Assembly (NCBI GenBank): GCA_021777535.1
Contig: JAJYDN010000003.1
Coordinates: forward strand, 1-64,000
Direction of reading: 5' to 3'
From: Pseudomonadota bacterium
GTDB taxonomy: Bacteria; Pseudomonadota; Gammaproteobacteria; Acidiferrobacterales; Acidiferrobacteraceae
DNA: 64,000 nucleotides
In this document: positions 18,460 through 31,026 of the stretch, one piece after another
Layout: every line of letters starts with the position of its first letter
Position numbering within the stretch: the stretch's first letter is position 1
Position numbers and translations under genes: made by a program
Notes under the pieces: generated by a model
Databases searched by the model: none
The model's input: only the letters and a program-made list of their open reading frames with translations
What the model was told of the DNA's origin: nothing

Positions 18460-19758
18460 TTACTTCCCGCTCACACTCCACCGCGGCTGCCAGAGCGGCC
18501 GGTGGCCATCCGCCTGCTGGTCGAGGCGGGCGGCATCGTAGAAAAAGCCCTGTGCCCAGTCGATACCCAGATCCTCGACGATATGGGCGATCCCTGGTGT
18601 TTCCACGCCCTCGGCCAGGGTTTTGATGCCGAGTTCGGCCGCGATGCGCTGGATCCCCTGAACGATTTTGCGGGTGGTGGGTTCCGCCAGCCGCCGGATG
18701 AGACTCCCTTCGATTTTCAGAAAGGAAAACGGCAGGTCCGCCAGGTACTGGAAGGAGGAATAGCCATGGCCGAAATCATCGAGCGCAAGCTGTAGCCCGG
18801 CCTCGACGAACGGCATCAATATCGCCTTGGCGTGGGCGATGTCGCCAAAGAGTTCGCGCTCCGTGAGCTCGAGTACCATCATCCGGCCCTGGTGGCCTTC
18901 GGCCCTGCAGGTGGCGACATAGGCGCGGACCAGTTCCAGCAGCTCCTGGACGGCATCGGGATGGCGCAGGAGGTTGCCGGAGATATTGACGAAGTGGGCA
19001 TGGGGCTGCGGATTCACGCGATTGGCCATGCAGCGCTCGAGCGTCGCGCGGATGATGCTCTGGTCGATCTTGTAGGTGAGCTGCAGCTGCCGGGACACCT
19101 CGATGAACTCGTCCGCTGCGAGCAGTTCGCCGTCGGGCATCTGCAGGCGGGCGAGCGCCTCCTCGCCGACGACGGCCTTGGTCTTCAGTGAAACGATGGG
19201 TTGGTAGGCGGGTACGATCCGGTTTTCGTGCAGGGCCGCCTCCAGGGTGACGCCCATGCCCAGCACCCGCTTTTGAATGACGGTCGCACGGACCGCGCGG
19301 TTGCGCCCCCACTCTTTGGCGTGATAGAGGGCGGCGTCGACCGCATTCAGGAGGTCGGCCGCATCATGGCCGTCAGCGGGGTAACTCGCCACACCGAAAC
19401 TTGCCGTAATGCGGATGCGGCTGGTCGTCGACAGCAGCACCAGCCGCTCGACGCGATGACGCAGCTTCTCCACCTGGGCGTCGAGGTTCGCGATGTCATC
19501 GACGATGCACAGAAACTCCGGCCCGCCCCAGCGTCCGATGGTGCCGCCCGCCGCCAGGGTATCGCGCAATACCGCGGCCGTCTGGCAGAGGACGCGGTCC
19601 CCGAATTCATGGCCGAGGCTGTAGTTGATGAGCTTGAAGCGGTCTATGTCGCACAGTATGAGGCCGAAGGGCGCGCCTCGACGGATATGCTCGCTTACGG
19701 TCTGCCGCAGGGCACTGCGGTCCGGGATGCCGTCGTCGTGGTCACTCACTGGTGCCAT
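18460..19758 (-). CDS. GGDEF-EAL protein with degenerate GGDEF (probable c-di-GMP phosphodiesterase)
   Basis: 432 residues. Residues about 20-165 form a GGDEF domain whose signature is GGPEF: proline replaces the catalytic aspartate, so cyclase activity is unlikely. Residues about 180-425 form an EAL domain. EEALARL is present, as are the asparagine in HFVNIS, ELTE, DDFG (in LALDDFGHGYSSF), the lysine in FLKIEG (glutamate replaces the usual aspartate), EGVET and QGF. Most metal and catalytic residues remain, so phosphodiesterase activity is plausible, with GGPEF possibly binding GTP as a regulator. No sensor domain or membrane segment is seen. Confidence 0.85.
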   Translation of the reverse strand: MAPVSDHDDGIPDRSALRQTVSEHIRRGAPFGLILCDIDRFKLINYSLGHEFGDRVLCQTAAVLRDTLAAGGTIGRWGGPEFLCIVDDIANLDAQVEKLRHRVERLVLLSTTSRIRITASFGVASYPADGHDAADLLNAVDAALYHAKEWGRNRAVRATVIQKRVLGMGVTLEAALHENRIVPAYQPIVSLKTKAVVGEEALARLQMPDGELLAADEFIEVSRQLQLTYKIDQSIIRATLERCMANRVNPQPHAHFVNISGNLLRHPDAVQELLELVRAYVATCRAEGHQGRMMVLELTERELFGDIAHAKAILMPFVEAGLQLALDDFGHGYSSFQYLADLPFSFLKIEGSLIRRLAEPTTRKIVQGIQRIAAELGIKTLAEGVETPGIAHIVEDLGIDWAQGFFYDAARLDQQADGHRPLWQPRWSVSGK

Positions 19759-19804
19759 GTGTCATTTGCCCCCTCGCCAAAATTGCCACCAGCCCTTGAT
19801 TTCC

Positions 19805-19820
19805 GGCGGGCATGCCCGCC
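19805..19820. promoter_or_regulatory. Perfect 16-bp palindrome
   Basis: GGCGGGCATGCCCGCC lies in the 169-base gap between the kinase gene end and the GGDEF-EAL start. No T-run follows on either strand, so it is more likely an operator or RNA hairpin than a terminator. No protein can be named for it. Confidence 0.4.
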
Positions 19821-19927
19821 GTCCCGTTCAGGGTACGGCGATCCGGCCGATTGCTGGTGCTTTTTCCGATACCTGCCAGGTAAACCGCGGGGCTCCCGTT
19901 TCCAATCGCCCGCCACTCCCTGTTTTT

Positions 19928-21265
19928 TTATTTATTCCATGTCCGCCGACCGCAGCGAAGCGCCCATGATAATCCCTTTCCTTGCGCGCGTCCTTGACGC
20001 CACGACCCACGTAGTCCCCATTGCGCCAGACGGGCCGCGCCCACGGCGGCGCTGCCCTTTGCGCTGACGACCGGTATGCCGAGTGTCCCGGCGCGTATGG
20101 TTTGCCACGCCCGGTTGCGGGCGCCGCCGCCCAATGTGATGACGCTTGCCGGAAACGGGGCCCCGTGGAGCGCGAGCAACTCATAACCAAGACGTTCGAT
20201 CGCCGCCAATCCTTCCATCAATCCTTGTAAAAAAACGGCGTCGTCGGCCGGCCGTGGTGCAAGGCGGGGGGCCAGGCGGGGGTCGCGGACCGGAAAACGT
20301 TCGCCCGGCGCAAGCAGGGGATAGTAGTCGAGGCCTGTCGGCGTGCCGCATGGCAGCCGGGCCGAGAGCCGCTCGATCTCGCCGACCGAAAAGAAGTGGC
20401 GCAGGACCCGGCCGCCGCTGTTGGACGCGCCGCCCGCGAGCCACAGGTTTCCCAGCCGGTGGCTGTAGACCCCCATGTCGGGCAGTTCGACCGGGACGGG
20501 ACTTACCACCTTGAGGACCAGGGTCGAACCGAGCGTCGTGACGCCGGTGCCCGCAGGCAGGGGTCCGAGCGCCAGAATGCCGGCGGTGCTGTCGGTGGTG
20601 CCGGCAATGACCCAGGGGGGACTGCGCAATCCGAGCCGCCGGCACAGGGCCGGGCGGAGAGTGCCGATGCGCGTCCCGGCGGGCACGATGCGCGGCAAGA
20701 GGGCGGTGAGGCGCAGCGTGCGCAACCACGGCAGCCAGTGCTGGCCATGGGCGCCGAGCTTCAGGGCGTTGTGTTCATCGCAGACCGCGTAGCATCCGGT
20801 CAGCCGGCCGCTGACGAACGCGGCCTGCGGAAGTGCGCGCGCGGGCGTGAAGCGGTGGGCAAGGAGCCACAGGAGCTTGGCGGGACCGCCAGTGGCCCCC
20901 GTGGCGGCCGATGCCGTCGCGATGGCCGCCACGCGGGCTGCTTCATCGCGGGCCCGGTCGTCATCGTAGGCAAGCGCCAGGCCGCGCGGTGTTCCACAGG
21001 AACCGCACAGCATCACGGTCCCGGAGGTGCCGTCTATCGCGAGTCCCCGCACGCGGGTCCGATCGATGCGCCGCAGGAGTCGTGCAAGGAGGTCGAGTGT
21101 AAGACGGTTCCAGGCGCCGGGGTCCATCGCGCCGCCCGGGGGCCACTGCCGCGCAATGGTGCCCCGTACGCGCCCGGTGTCATCGATGGCGGCTACGCGA
21201 ACGCCGGAAGTGCCGAGATCGACGCCAAGAAAGAGGGCGCGCGGCCCCCTAATGGCGCGTGCCAT
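19928..21265 (-). CDS. FGGY-family carbohydrate kinase
   Basis: 445 residues with the actin/hexokinase fold. Phosphate-binding loop 1 is FLGVDLGTSGVR (residues about 12-23), loop 2 is GTTDSTAGI near 218, and the adenosine loop is TLGGGARNRAWQTI near 385. FGGY kinases phosphorylate xylulose, ribulose, sedoheptulose, glycerol and similar sugars. The shorter length and sequence style recall the ribulokinase-like branch, but the substrate is not certain. The ATG overlaps the queF stop (TGATG). Confidence 0.82.
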   Translation of the reverse strand: MARAIRGPRALFLGVDLGTSGVRVAAIDDTGRVRGTIARQWPPGGAMDPGAWNRLTLDLLARLLRRIDRTRVRGLAIDGTSGTVMLCGSCGTPRGLALAYDDDRARDEAARVAAIATASAATGATGGPAKLLWLLAHRFTPARALPQAAFVSGRLTGCYAVCDEHNALKLGAHGQHWLPWLRTLRLTALLPRIVPAGTRIGTLRPALCRRLGLRSPPWVIAGTTDSTAGILALGPLPAGTGVTTLGSTLVLKVVSPVPVELPDMGVYSHRLGNLWLAGGASNSGGRVLRHFFSVGEIERLSARLPCGTPTGLDYYPLLAPGERFPVRDPRLAPRLAPRPADDAVFLQGLMEGLAAIERLGYELLALHGAPFPASVITLGGGARNRAWQTIRAGTLGIPVVSAKGSAAVGAARLAQWGLRGSWRQGRAQGKGLSWALRCGRRTWNK

Positions 21266-21636
21266 CAGCCGAGGTGGGCGGGACGCGCTCCGTGCTCGGC
21301 CACCACGGTCGTGTAAAGGCCGCCACGGACGTTGAAATCGGCCACAAGGCGCATGTAGCGGGGGGCCACGGCGGCCACCAGATCATCGAGGATGGCGTTG
21401 GTGACCGCTTCATGAAAGGCGCCTTCGTTGCGAAATGACCACATGTACAGCTTGAGCGATTTGAGCTCGATGCAGGCACGATCGGGGATGTAAGTGAGCG
21501 TAAGTTCCGCAAAATCGGGCTGCCCGGTTTTTGGGCACAGGCATGTGAATTCCGGAATGCGGACCTGGATCTGGTAGTCGCGCCCGGGATGGGGGTTGAC
21601 GAACGTCTCGAGCTCCTTCGACGGCTTGGTAGGCAT
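21265..21636 (-). CDS. queF: NADPH-dependent 7-cyano-7-deazaguanine reductase
   Basis: 123 residues, the short unimodular (type I) QueF. The catalytic cysteine region is [15 protein letters not shown] and the substrate-binding block is [20 protein letters not shown]. It reduces preQ0 to preQ1 in queuosine synthesis. The start at 21636 gives the normal N-terminus [10 protein letters not shown] with GGGACCGAA before it; the longer in-frame extension has no homology. It is divergent from smc across 54 bases. Other queuosine genes are not in the window. Confidence 0.95.
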   Translation of the reverse strand: MPTKPSKELETFVNPHPGRDYQIQVRIPEFTCLCPKTGQPDFAELTLTYIPDRACIELKSLKLYMWSFRNEGAFHEAVTNAILDDLVAAVAPRYMRLVADFNVRGGLYTTVVAEHGARPAHLG

Positions 21637-21690
21637 TTCGGTCCCTAATGTGCTAGCTTTGCGTCCATTGTAGCCTATCTGTCTTTCCCC

Positions 21691-24600
21691 ATGCGCCTGA
21701 AAAAAATCAAGCTGGCCGGATTCAAGTCCTTCGTCGACCCGACAACGGTGCCGGTGGCAGCCAATCTGGTCGGTATCGTCGGCCCCAATGGCTGCGGCAA
21801 ATCCAACATCATCGACGCAGTCCGGTGGGTGATGGGCGAAAGTTCGGCGCGCAACCTGCGCGGCGAATCGCTGACCGACGTCATCTTCAGCGGATCGAGC
21901 GCGCGCAAGCCCGTGAGCCAGGCGTCCGTGGAGCTCATCTTCGACAACACGGACGGGCGCGCCGGCGGGGAGTACGCCCGTTACAGCGAGATCGTTGTGC
22001 GCCGTGAAGTGGCACGTGACGGGGGGTCCGATTATTTTCTGAACAAGACCCGCTGCCGCCGCAAGGATATTACGGACCTCTTCCTCGGCACGGGCCTTGG
22101 GCCCCGTGCGTACTCCATCATCGAGCAAGGCATGATCTCGCGCATCATCGAGGCGCGGCCGGAGGATCTGCGGCTTTTCCTCGAGGAGGCCGCGGGCATC
22201 TCGCGTTACAAGGAGCGGCGCCGCGAAACGGAAACGCGTCTGCGCCATGTGCGCGAGAACCTCGAACGGCTAAACGACGTGCGCGGGGAGCTCGATCAGC
22301 AGCTGGGGCGGCTCAAGCGGCAGGCGGCAGCGGCGGAGAATTACAAGACATGGCGTGAACGGGAACGGCAGCTGCGCCTGGTGCTGTCGGCGAGCCAGTA
22401 CCGTGAGCTCGTGGCGGAGATCGCGCAGGCCGAAGACGCCCTGCGCAAGGCGCAGACCGCGCACGAAGGGGAGATGGCCCGCAAGCGCGCACTGGAGCGT
22501 GACAGCGAGGTGGCACGCGAGGCACGCAATGAAGCGGCCGAGCACATGCGTGTGGTCCACGAGCAGTATTACGCGGTTGGGGCCGAGATCGCCCGCATCG
22601 AGCAGGAGATCACGCACCTGCGGGCAACCCTGAGCGACCGGCGGGCGGAACATGAGGGTGCTGCGCAGACGTGCACGCGCCTGACGGCGGAGCTCGTCCG
22701 TGACGAGGAGCGGGAGCGCGCACTCGGCGCCGATCTCGAACAGCTGGGCCCGCGCTGCGCGGCGGCTGCGGCGGGCGCCGACCAGGCCACCGCGGCTTTG
22801 CGTGCCGCCGAGGCCGCAAGTGATGCCTGGCGCCGCGCTTTCGAGCAGGCGGGGCTTGCTGCGCAGGGCCCCACACGGGCCTATGCGAATGCGCGCAGCG
22901 ACGTTGCGCGGTTGCGCAACCGGGCAGAGGACCTCCATAAGCGTGTAGTCAAGCTCGGGGAGGAGCTGCAGGGCGCCGCTTCCGTGGCGATGGACGGGCT
23001 TTTGGCGCTGCGGGCGGCCGTGACGGCGGCCGACCAGGATTACAAGGATGCCCAGGAGCGGCAGACCGGTCTCGAGGAGCGTCTCGTCCAGCAGCGGCAC
23101 AAGCTCGATGCGGCGCTCGCTGAACTGAGTGAGCAGCAGGGTTCGGTCAAGGCAGCCGAGGCGCGGCTTGCGTCGCTCGGCAGCCGGCAGGCGCAGGCGC
23201 TGCGGGCCGGCCACGAAGCGATCGGGCGCTGGCTGCGCGAGCAGGGTCTTGCGGATGCGCCGCGCCTGGCGACCCGCATCCAGGCCGAGGAAGGATGGGA
23301 GCGTGGCGTCGAGCGGTGGCTCGGGGCCCGTCTCGCGGCCGTCTGCGTGCCCGCCGGAACGGTGACTGCGGAACGGGTGCGGTCGCTCATGGATACACCG
23401 GCCGTCCTGTTCGAAGTACGCGATGGCGGCACCGAAACGGGGGTTTTCGGCGGCAAGGTGAAGGCGCCTTTTGCGCTGGAGGGCCTCTTTGCGGTGGCCA
23501 CGCCGGTCGCGTCCCTGGATGAGGCCCTGGCACGGCGCGGGGAACTGGCGGCGCAGGCGATGTGGGTCACACCGGAAGGTATCTGCATCGGGCGCGACGT
23601 GATCGTGTTTGCGGGCGAAAACGATGAGCGGGCCGGGGTCCTTGCGCGCGAACGCGAGATCGCGGAATGGGGCAAGCGGCATGAACAGGCGCGCGTGGCC
23701 CTGGCGGCGGCCGAACGGCGGGCAGAGGACACACGCACAGAGGTCGCGCAACTCGACGCCCAGCGCGCGCAGGCGCGGCGTGCGGTCGACGGATGCGCCC
23801 AGCAACGGACCAAGGCCCATGCGGCCCTCGAGCGTGCCGAAGCCGAGGAGCGGGGCCGCTTCGCCCGCTATGAACGGCTGCGCGTGGAACTGGCCGAGGT
23901 GGAGCAGGAAGCGGGCGCGGTCACGGTCGAAGAGCAGCGGGCAGTGGCGCATGAGCAGCAGATGAAAAGCGAGGCCGAGCGCGCCGAGCAGGCATTGGCT
24001 TCGCTGTCCGCCGAGCGGGCCGCGCACCAAAGCGCGCTGGAAGACGCACGGCGGACCCTGCAAGGGGCGGGAGAGACCCGCCACCGGCTCGACATGGAGC
24101 GCCAGCATGCGGCGGCTACGCGCGAGGGTGTGCATGAACGGATCGCGCGGGTGCGGGCCGACCTTCTGGCGGCGGGCGGAAGGCGTGACGAGCTTGCACG
24201 GCTGATCGAGGAGACGGCCGCTGCGGAAGCGGTACCCAAGGCGCGTCTCGATGGCCTTCTCGAGGACCGGGCCCGCGCGGAAGCGGCCGTGGCGGCGGCC
24301 CAGCAGGCGGTGGGTGAGCGGGACGAGGCGCTGCGCCGGCTCGATCAGGCGCGCCAGCAGATCGAACGGGATGTCGAGCGGATGCAGCAGCAGCTGCAGC
24401 GGGCGGAACTTGCCGCGCATGAACTCAGGGTGCGGCGGGACAGCCTGGCCGAGGCGGTACGCGCGCAGGGGCACGACGTCGATCTGGCGGCCTACGCGGC
24501 GGAGGAGACGGGACAGGCGGCCGATATCGAGCGGGAGATCCAGGATCTTGCCGAGCGGATCACGCGTCTTGGTGCCGTCAATCTGATGGCGATAGACGAG

Positions 24601-25194
24601 TACGCCGAGCAGTCGGAGCGCAAGACTTTTCTCGATGCGCAGCATAATGATTTAAGCCAGGCGCTCGCCTTGCTGGAAGAGGCGATCCGCAAGATCGACC
24701 GGGAGACGCGGACCCGCTTCAAGGAGACCTTCGAGCGGGTCAACGAGGATTTCCGTGTATTCTTCCCCCGCCTTTTTGGCGGCGGCGACGCCCATCTTGC
24801 GCTCACGGGCGAAGACCTTCTGGAGACGGGCGTGAGCGTCATGGCGCGCCCGCCAGGCAAGCGCAACAGTACGATCCAGCTGCTGTCGGGCGGTGAAAAG
24901 GCGCTGGTGGCGGTCGCCCTGATTTTCGCCCTGTTTGCGCTGAATCCCGCCCCTTTCTGTCTGCTCGATGAGGTCGATGCGCCGCTCGACGAGGCCAATG
25001 TCGGGCGGTTCGCGCAGACGCTGAAGGAGCTTGCGCAGCATACGCAGATGCTTTTTATTACGCATAACAAGATCACGATGGAGGCGGCGGAAGTGCTGCT
25101 GGGCGTCACGGCGGCAGAGCCCGGCGTGTCCCGGCTCGTCAGTGTCGATGTGGAGGAGGCGCTTGATATGGTGGCCCAATCGGCAGGGGCTTGA
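21691..25194 (+). CDS. smc: Chromosome segregation ATPase SMC
   Basis: 1167 residues, typical length. Walker A is GPNGCGKSN near residue 32. Long coiled coils flank a hinge (about residues 500-650). Signature LLSGGEKA near 1064 and Walker [16 protein letters not shown] near 1090 form the C-terminal head. SMC dimers work with ScpA and ScpB, encoded about 9 kb downstream, to organise sister chromosomes. It overlaps none of its neighbours but abuts zipA directly. Confidence 0.98.
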   Translation: MRLKKIKLAGFKSFVDPTTVPVAANLVGIVGPNGCGKSNIIDAVRWVMGESSARNLRGESLTDVIFSGSSARKPVSQASVELIFDNTDGRAGGEYARYSEIVVRREVARDGGSDYFLNKTRCRRKDITDLFLGTGLGPRAYSIIEQGMISRIIEARPEDLRLFLEEAAGISRYKERRRETETRLRHVRENLERLNDVRGELDQQLGRLKRQAAAAENYKTWRERERQLRLVLSASQYRELVAEIAQAEDALRKAQTAHEGEMARKRALERDSEVAREARNEAAEHMRVVHEQYYAVGAEIARIEQEITHLRATLSDRRAEHEGAAQTCTRLTAELVRDEERERALGADLEQLGPRCAAAAAGADQATAALRAAEAASDAWRRAFEQAGLAAQGPTRAYANARSDVARLRNRAEDLHKRVVKLGEELQGAASVAMDGLLALRAAVTAADQDYKDAQERQTGLEERLVQQRHKLDAALAELSEQQGSVKAAEARLASLGSRQAQALRAGHEAIGRWLREQGLADAPRLATRIQAEEGWERGVERWLGARLAAVCVPAGTVTAERVRSLMDTPAVLFEVRDGGTETGVFGGKVKAPFALEGLFAVATPVASLDEALARRGELAAQAMWVTPEGICIGRDVIVFAGENDERAGVLAREREIAEWGKRHEQARVALAAAERRAEDTRTEVAQLDAQRAQARRAVDGCAQQRTKAHAALERAEAEERGRFARYERLRVELAEVEQEAGAVTVEEQRAVAHEQQMKSEAERAEQALASLSAERAAHQSALEDARRTLQGAGETRHRLDMERQHAAATREGVHERIARVRADLLAAGGRRDELARLIEETAAAEAVPKARLDGLLEDRARAEAAVAAAQQAVGERDEALRRLDQARQQIERDVERMQQQLQRAELAAHELRVRRDSLAEAVRAQGHDVDLAAYAAEETGQAADIEREIQDLAERITRLGAVNLMAIDEYAEQSERKTFLDAQHNDLSQALALLEEAIRKIDRETRTRFKETFERVNEDFRVFFPRLFGGGDAHLALTGEDLLETGVSVMARPPGKRNSTIQLLSGGEKALVAVALIFALFALNPAPFCLLDEVDAPLDEANVGRFAQTLKELAQHTQMLFITHNKITMEAAEVLLGVTAAEPGVSRLVSVDVEEALDMVAQSAGA

Positions 25195-28301
<3,107 letters not shown>

Positions 28302-28358
28302 AGTGGGCGGCGGGCGGTCTTTCCTGCGCTGTCTGCCCGGACGGGCCGGAGGCGGGAA

Positions 28359-28595
28359 GTGAAGCGGGTCATCGTGACAGTCGTGCTGGCGGGCGCGGGC
28401 GTGATTGCCGTGATCGTCCTCTGGGTCGTCCCCGGCCTGCGGTCCGGTGGCGGCCCCACGCCCACTGCGCTTCGCCGCATGGCGCGCGCGCCGGTGGCGG
28501 TCCCTGCCGCGCCGGGCACGGGCGGCCTTGGCCGCAAGCCCCCGCCCATCCCGGACGGGCAGCCCATGCGCCGCGGCCGCGTGCTCAGCGTGTAA
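28359..28595 (+). CDS. Small predicted single-span membrane protein
   Basis: 78 residues. The N-terminus is basic then strongly hydrophobic (VIVTVVLAGAGVIAVIVLWVV), followed by a proline/arginine-rich tail. The GTG start has a good GGAGGCGGGAA ribosome site. No homologue is recognised; it could be a small inner-membrane protein or a signal-anchored periplasmic one. It lies 57 bases after ligA and is convergent with the next gene. Confidence 0.5.
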   Translation: MKRVIVTVVLAGAGVIAVIVLWVVPGLRSGGGPTPTALRRMARAPVAVPAAPGTGGLGRKPPPIPDGQPMRRGRVLSV

Positions 28596-28620
28596 AAGGC
28601 GCGGCGCGCCCGGCCGCCGG

Positions 28621-29496
28621 TCAGGAAGGTACCCGTACCGGTGCCGATGGCGCGCGGGGCGCATCGGCGGCTGGCATGATGTGGATATGCGCGTGCGCGC
28701 GCAGGGCGGCCATCATGGTATCCACGCGGCGTTGTTCGATGGCGCGATAGAGTTGGCGCTCGACATCCGGAAACGGCGGTGGTGTATAGGGGCGCTCGGC
28801 CTCCAGCTGGATGATGTGCCATCCGAACCGGGTCTTTACGGGCGCCGGCGATATCTCGCCGACCCGCAGGCCTGCCACGGAGTGATAGAAGGAGGGCAGG
28901 ATGTCGCCGGCGCTAAACCAGCCGAGCTGGCCGCCGCGGCGGCCCGATGCGACGTCGAGCGAATAGGTGCGGGCCAGTGCCGAAAAATGCGCGCCACGAC
29001 GCAAGTCGGCGAGAATGGCCTGTGCCTGTGCCTCGGTGGCCACCAGGATGTGGCGGGCCTTGAATTCGACATGGGGCCCTTTCAGGACTTCCTGCTGGTA
29101 GAGGGTGTGCAGCCGCGCTATCGAGATCGGATGGGTGGCAAGGAAGTGCTTGAGCATCGCCCGCGCGAGGATGTTGTCGCGATCCTCTTTCAGGGCCACC
29201 GACACCTCGGGCTGGCGTTCGAGGTTGCGCTGCCGGGCGTCCTGGGCGAGCAGGACGCGGTTGATGAGCTCGTTCAGGATGATTTTCCTGCTTTGCGCAT
29301 TGTCCGGGAGTGCCGGTTCCTGGCGGTCGCGGGCGTGCACGTAGTTCACGTAATCCCGTTGCGTGATGCGTTCGCCGTTGACGGTTGCGAGCACGGTACT
29401 CTGATCGACGCGCGCGCGATTCTGGCAACCAAACAGGCTGCCGGCAACGACAAGCGCGCAGGCTAGACGCAAAAGGGAGGGTTCATGGCGGCGCAT
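28621..29496 (-). CDS. PpiC/SurA-type peptidyl-prolyl isomerase lipoprotein
   Basis: 291 residues. A lipobox LFGC places the acylated cysteine at residue 24. A helical chaperone-like N-region follows. A parvulin domain (EFKARHILVATEAQAQAIL to TRFGWHIIQLE, residues about 140-235) is present and followed by a helical C-terminal tail. Such proteins fold periplasmic or exported proteins. EpsD-type peptidyl-prolyl isomerases are similar, but there are no exopolysaccharide genes here. Confidence 0.85.
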   Translation of the reverse strand: MRRHEPSLLRLACALVVAGSLFGCQNRARVDQSTVLATVNGERITQRDYVNYVHARDRQEPALPDNAQSRKIILNELINRVLLAQDARQRNLERQPEVSVALKEDRDNILARAMLKHFLATHPISIARLHTLYQQEVLKGPHVEFKARHILVATEAQAQAILADLRRGAHFSALARTYSLDVASGRRGGQLGWFSAGDILPSFYHSVAGLRVGEISPAPVKTRFGWHIIQLEAERPYTPPPFPDVERQLYRAIEQRRVDTMMAALRAHAHIHIMPAADAPRAPSAPVRVPS

Positions 29497-29519
29497 GGCG
29501 GATGCCTCTATGGCGTTAT

Positions 29520-29780
29520 TCAGATGTCGCCCGGCACGAGGGCCCGGATCGACAGGGTATGTATGCCCTTTCGCAGGGGTTCGAGCGCCTCGTAGACGAG
29601 CCGGTGGCGCTCGAGCAAGGAGCGGCCACGAAAATGGTCGGACACGATCATCACCGTGTAATGGCCGCCGCCCGTCGCACCGGCGTGTCCGGCATGCTGG
29701 CGCGAGTCGTCGGTCACCTCGACCTCGGCGGGTGCGAAGCGTGCCAGGAGCCGGTCGCGGATATCTTCGGTCAAACTCAT
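29520..29780 (-). CDS. BolA-family protein
   Basis: 86 residues, about the normal length. The class II KH-like fold is seen as LTEDIRDRLLARF-x-PAEVEVTDDSRQHAGH followed by HYTVMIVSDHFRGRSLLERHRLVY. The conserved histidine in the HAGH loop and the RHRLVY motif are present. BolA proteins partner with monothiol glutaredoxins in Fe-S handling and influence envelope genes. The start overlaps the yciI stop (ATGA). Confidence 0.9.
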   Translation of the reverse strand: MSLTEDIRDRLLARFAPAEVEVTDDSRQHAGHAGATGGGHYTVMIVSDHFRGRSLLERHRLVYEALEPLRKGIHTLSIRALVPGDI

Positions 29781-30076
29781 GGCAAGGCCTGCACGAAAGG
29801 CTTGACGACGATATCCCGGTAAACGTCTGCCTGGATGTAGGGATCTTCCTGCGCCCATGCAGTGGCGGCCGACAGCGACGGGAATTCGGCGACGATGAGT
29901 CCCCCGGTGTAGCCGGCCGGGCCGGGGTCGGGGCTGTCGACGGCGGGCAGGGGGCCCGCTATGACGAGCCGCCCCTCGTTTTGCAGGGCAGTCAGGCGCT
30001 TGAGATGATCGGGTCGGGCCTTTGCCCGGCGCTCATGGCTTCCAGGCTCCACAAGGCCCATGATCATGTACAGCAT
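29777..30076 (-). CDS. YciI-family protein
   Basis: 99 residues, ferredoxin-like fold. MLYMIMG opening, RPDHLKRLTALQNEGRLVIAGPLPAVD and AWAQEDPYIQADVY match YciI with its conserved histidine and aspartate. Enzymatic role is unknown for the family. GGAGG lies seven bases before the ATG. It overlaps bolA by four bases, a common gene pair. Confidence 0.9.
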   Translation of the reverse strand: MLYMIMGLVEPGSHERRAKARPDHLKRLTALQNEGRLVIAGPLPAVDSPDPGPAGYTGGLIVAEFPSLSAATAWAQEDPYIQADVYRDIVVKPFVQALP

Positions 30077-30264
30077 CCACCGCCTCCGCCAGACGTGTGT
30101 GTCCGTAACGCGTATCGTAAGCGCCATTTCGGCGATAAGAAAGGGCGCCGGCAAGATTTTGCGGAGATTTTTGGCGCGCATGCCCCGGATTGGGTGCATG
30201 CCGGGTGCGCGGCCCGATCGCGATACGCCCGGAGGCGGCGGGTGTGCGCACCCGCGGGTCCCTT

Positions 30265-30993
30265 CTAGTGGCGGGCGCGTTGGGAGAAGGCGTGGAAGTA
30301 ATGCTGCATGACGGTGCGTACCTGCGGCGGGTAGTCGATGACCTCCATCTGGCGCATCCCCTCCTGGAAAAAGGCCGCCGCATCTTCCGGGAGGCGCTGG
30401 ATCAGTTCATCGAACACCCGGGTCATGCGGGCGATGTCGTGTGAGCGGGTGGCGACGATGGCGCAATTCAGGTTCAGGATCCGCCACGGGCGGCCGCGGT
30501 TGCTCCGGTCGAGATCGGCGCGTAGCGTGTCATCGGCGCCGTCTGCGAGCCTGTTCATGAAGTCCGCGACCTCGGCCAGTCCGGCCGGGTCCTGGACCTC
30601 GTTGGCTATGAGGGCGAGCCCATTTACAATGGGGTCAAGGGCGCTTATACGGCCGTGATGCCGCATGACCCAGTCGGCGACGGCCACCGTCACCCGTTCG
30701 ATTTCGCTTTTGATGCCGGTAAGGCCAAGCCGGCCGCTGCGGGACGCGAGTTCCGTGAAAATACCAAGGCCGGTGTTCCCCAGCCGGGTCGCCTCGTCGG
30801 CCAGGGCGGTGGTGGCGCCCTGCTCCTTGTCGAGCCTTATCAGCATGTCGATGAATTCCTGGGTGACGCCGAGCAGGGCTTCGAGATCGTCGTCCGGCCG
30901 CAAGGTCCCCGCAGGGGGCGCCACGGCCAGCAGGGACCGCCGGATGCGGGTCATCTGGACCGGTACCTCGGGGAGCGGCGGAATGGGGGTCAT
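30265..30993 (-). CDS. Conserved-looking hypothetical protein
   Basis: 242 residues, no recognised domain. The N-terminus is polar with prolines; the remainder is predicted to be almost all helical (EALLGVTQEFIDMLIRLDKEQG, then long amphipathic helices) with no membrane segment. It starts 33 bases from the divergent PHP gene, so the two may share a control region. A soluble helical bundle protein is all that can be said. Confidence 0.6.
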   Translation of the reverse strand: MTPIPPLPEVPVQMTRIRRSLLAVAPPAGTLRPDDDLEALLGVTQEFIDMLIRLDKEQGATTALADEATRLGNTGLGIFTELASRSGRLGLTGIKSEIERVTVAVADWVMRHHGRISALDPIVNGLALIANEVQDPAGLAEVADFMNRLADGADDTLRADLDRSNRGRPWRILNLNCAIVATRSHDIARMTRVFDELIQRLPEDAAAFFQEGMRQMEVIDYPPQVRTVMQHYFHAFSQRARH

Positions 30994-31026
30994 GGGGCCT
31001 TTGGTCCAGAGGAAAGGTAGCGGCAA

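Noticed and set aside
22270-24645. A 791-residue open frame on the minus strand inside smc, plus other long antisense frames (e.g. 11372-13987, 492-1574, 2927-4222).
   Set aside because: High GC makes long mirror frames common. The translations are low-complexity, arginine- and proline-rich, and lack domains, while the plus-strand genes are clearly homologous.
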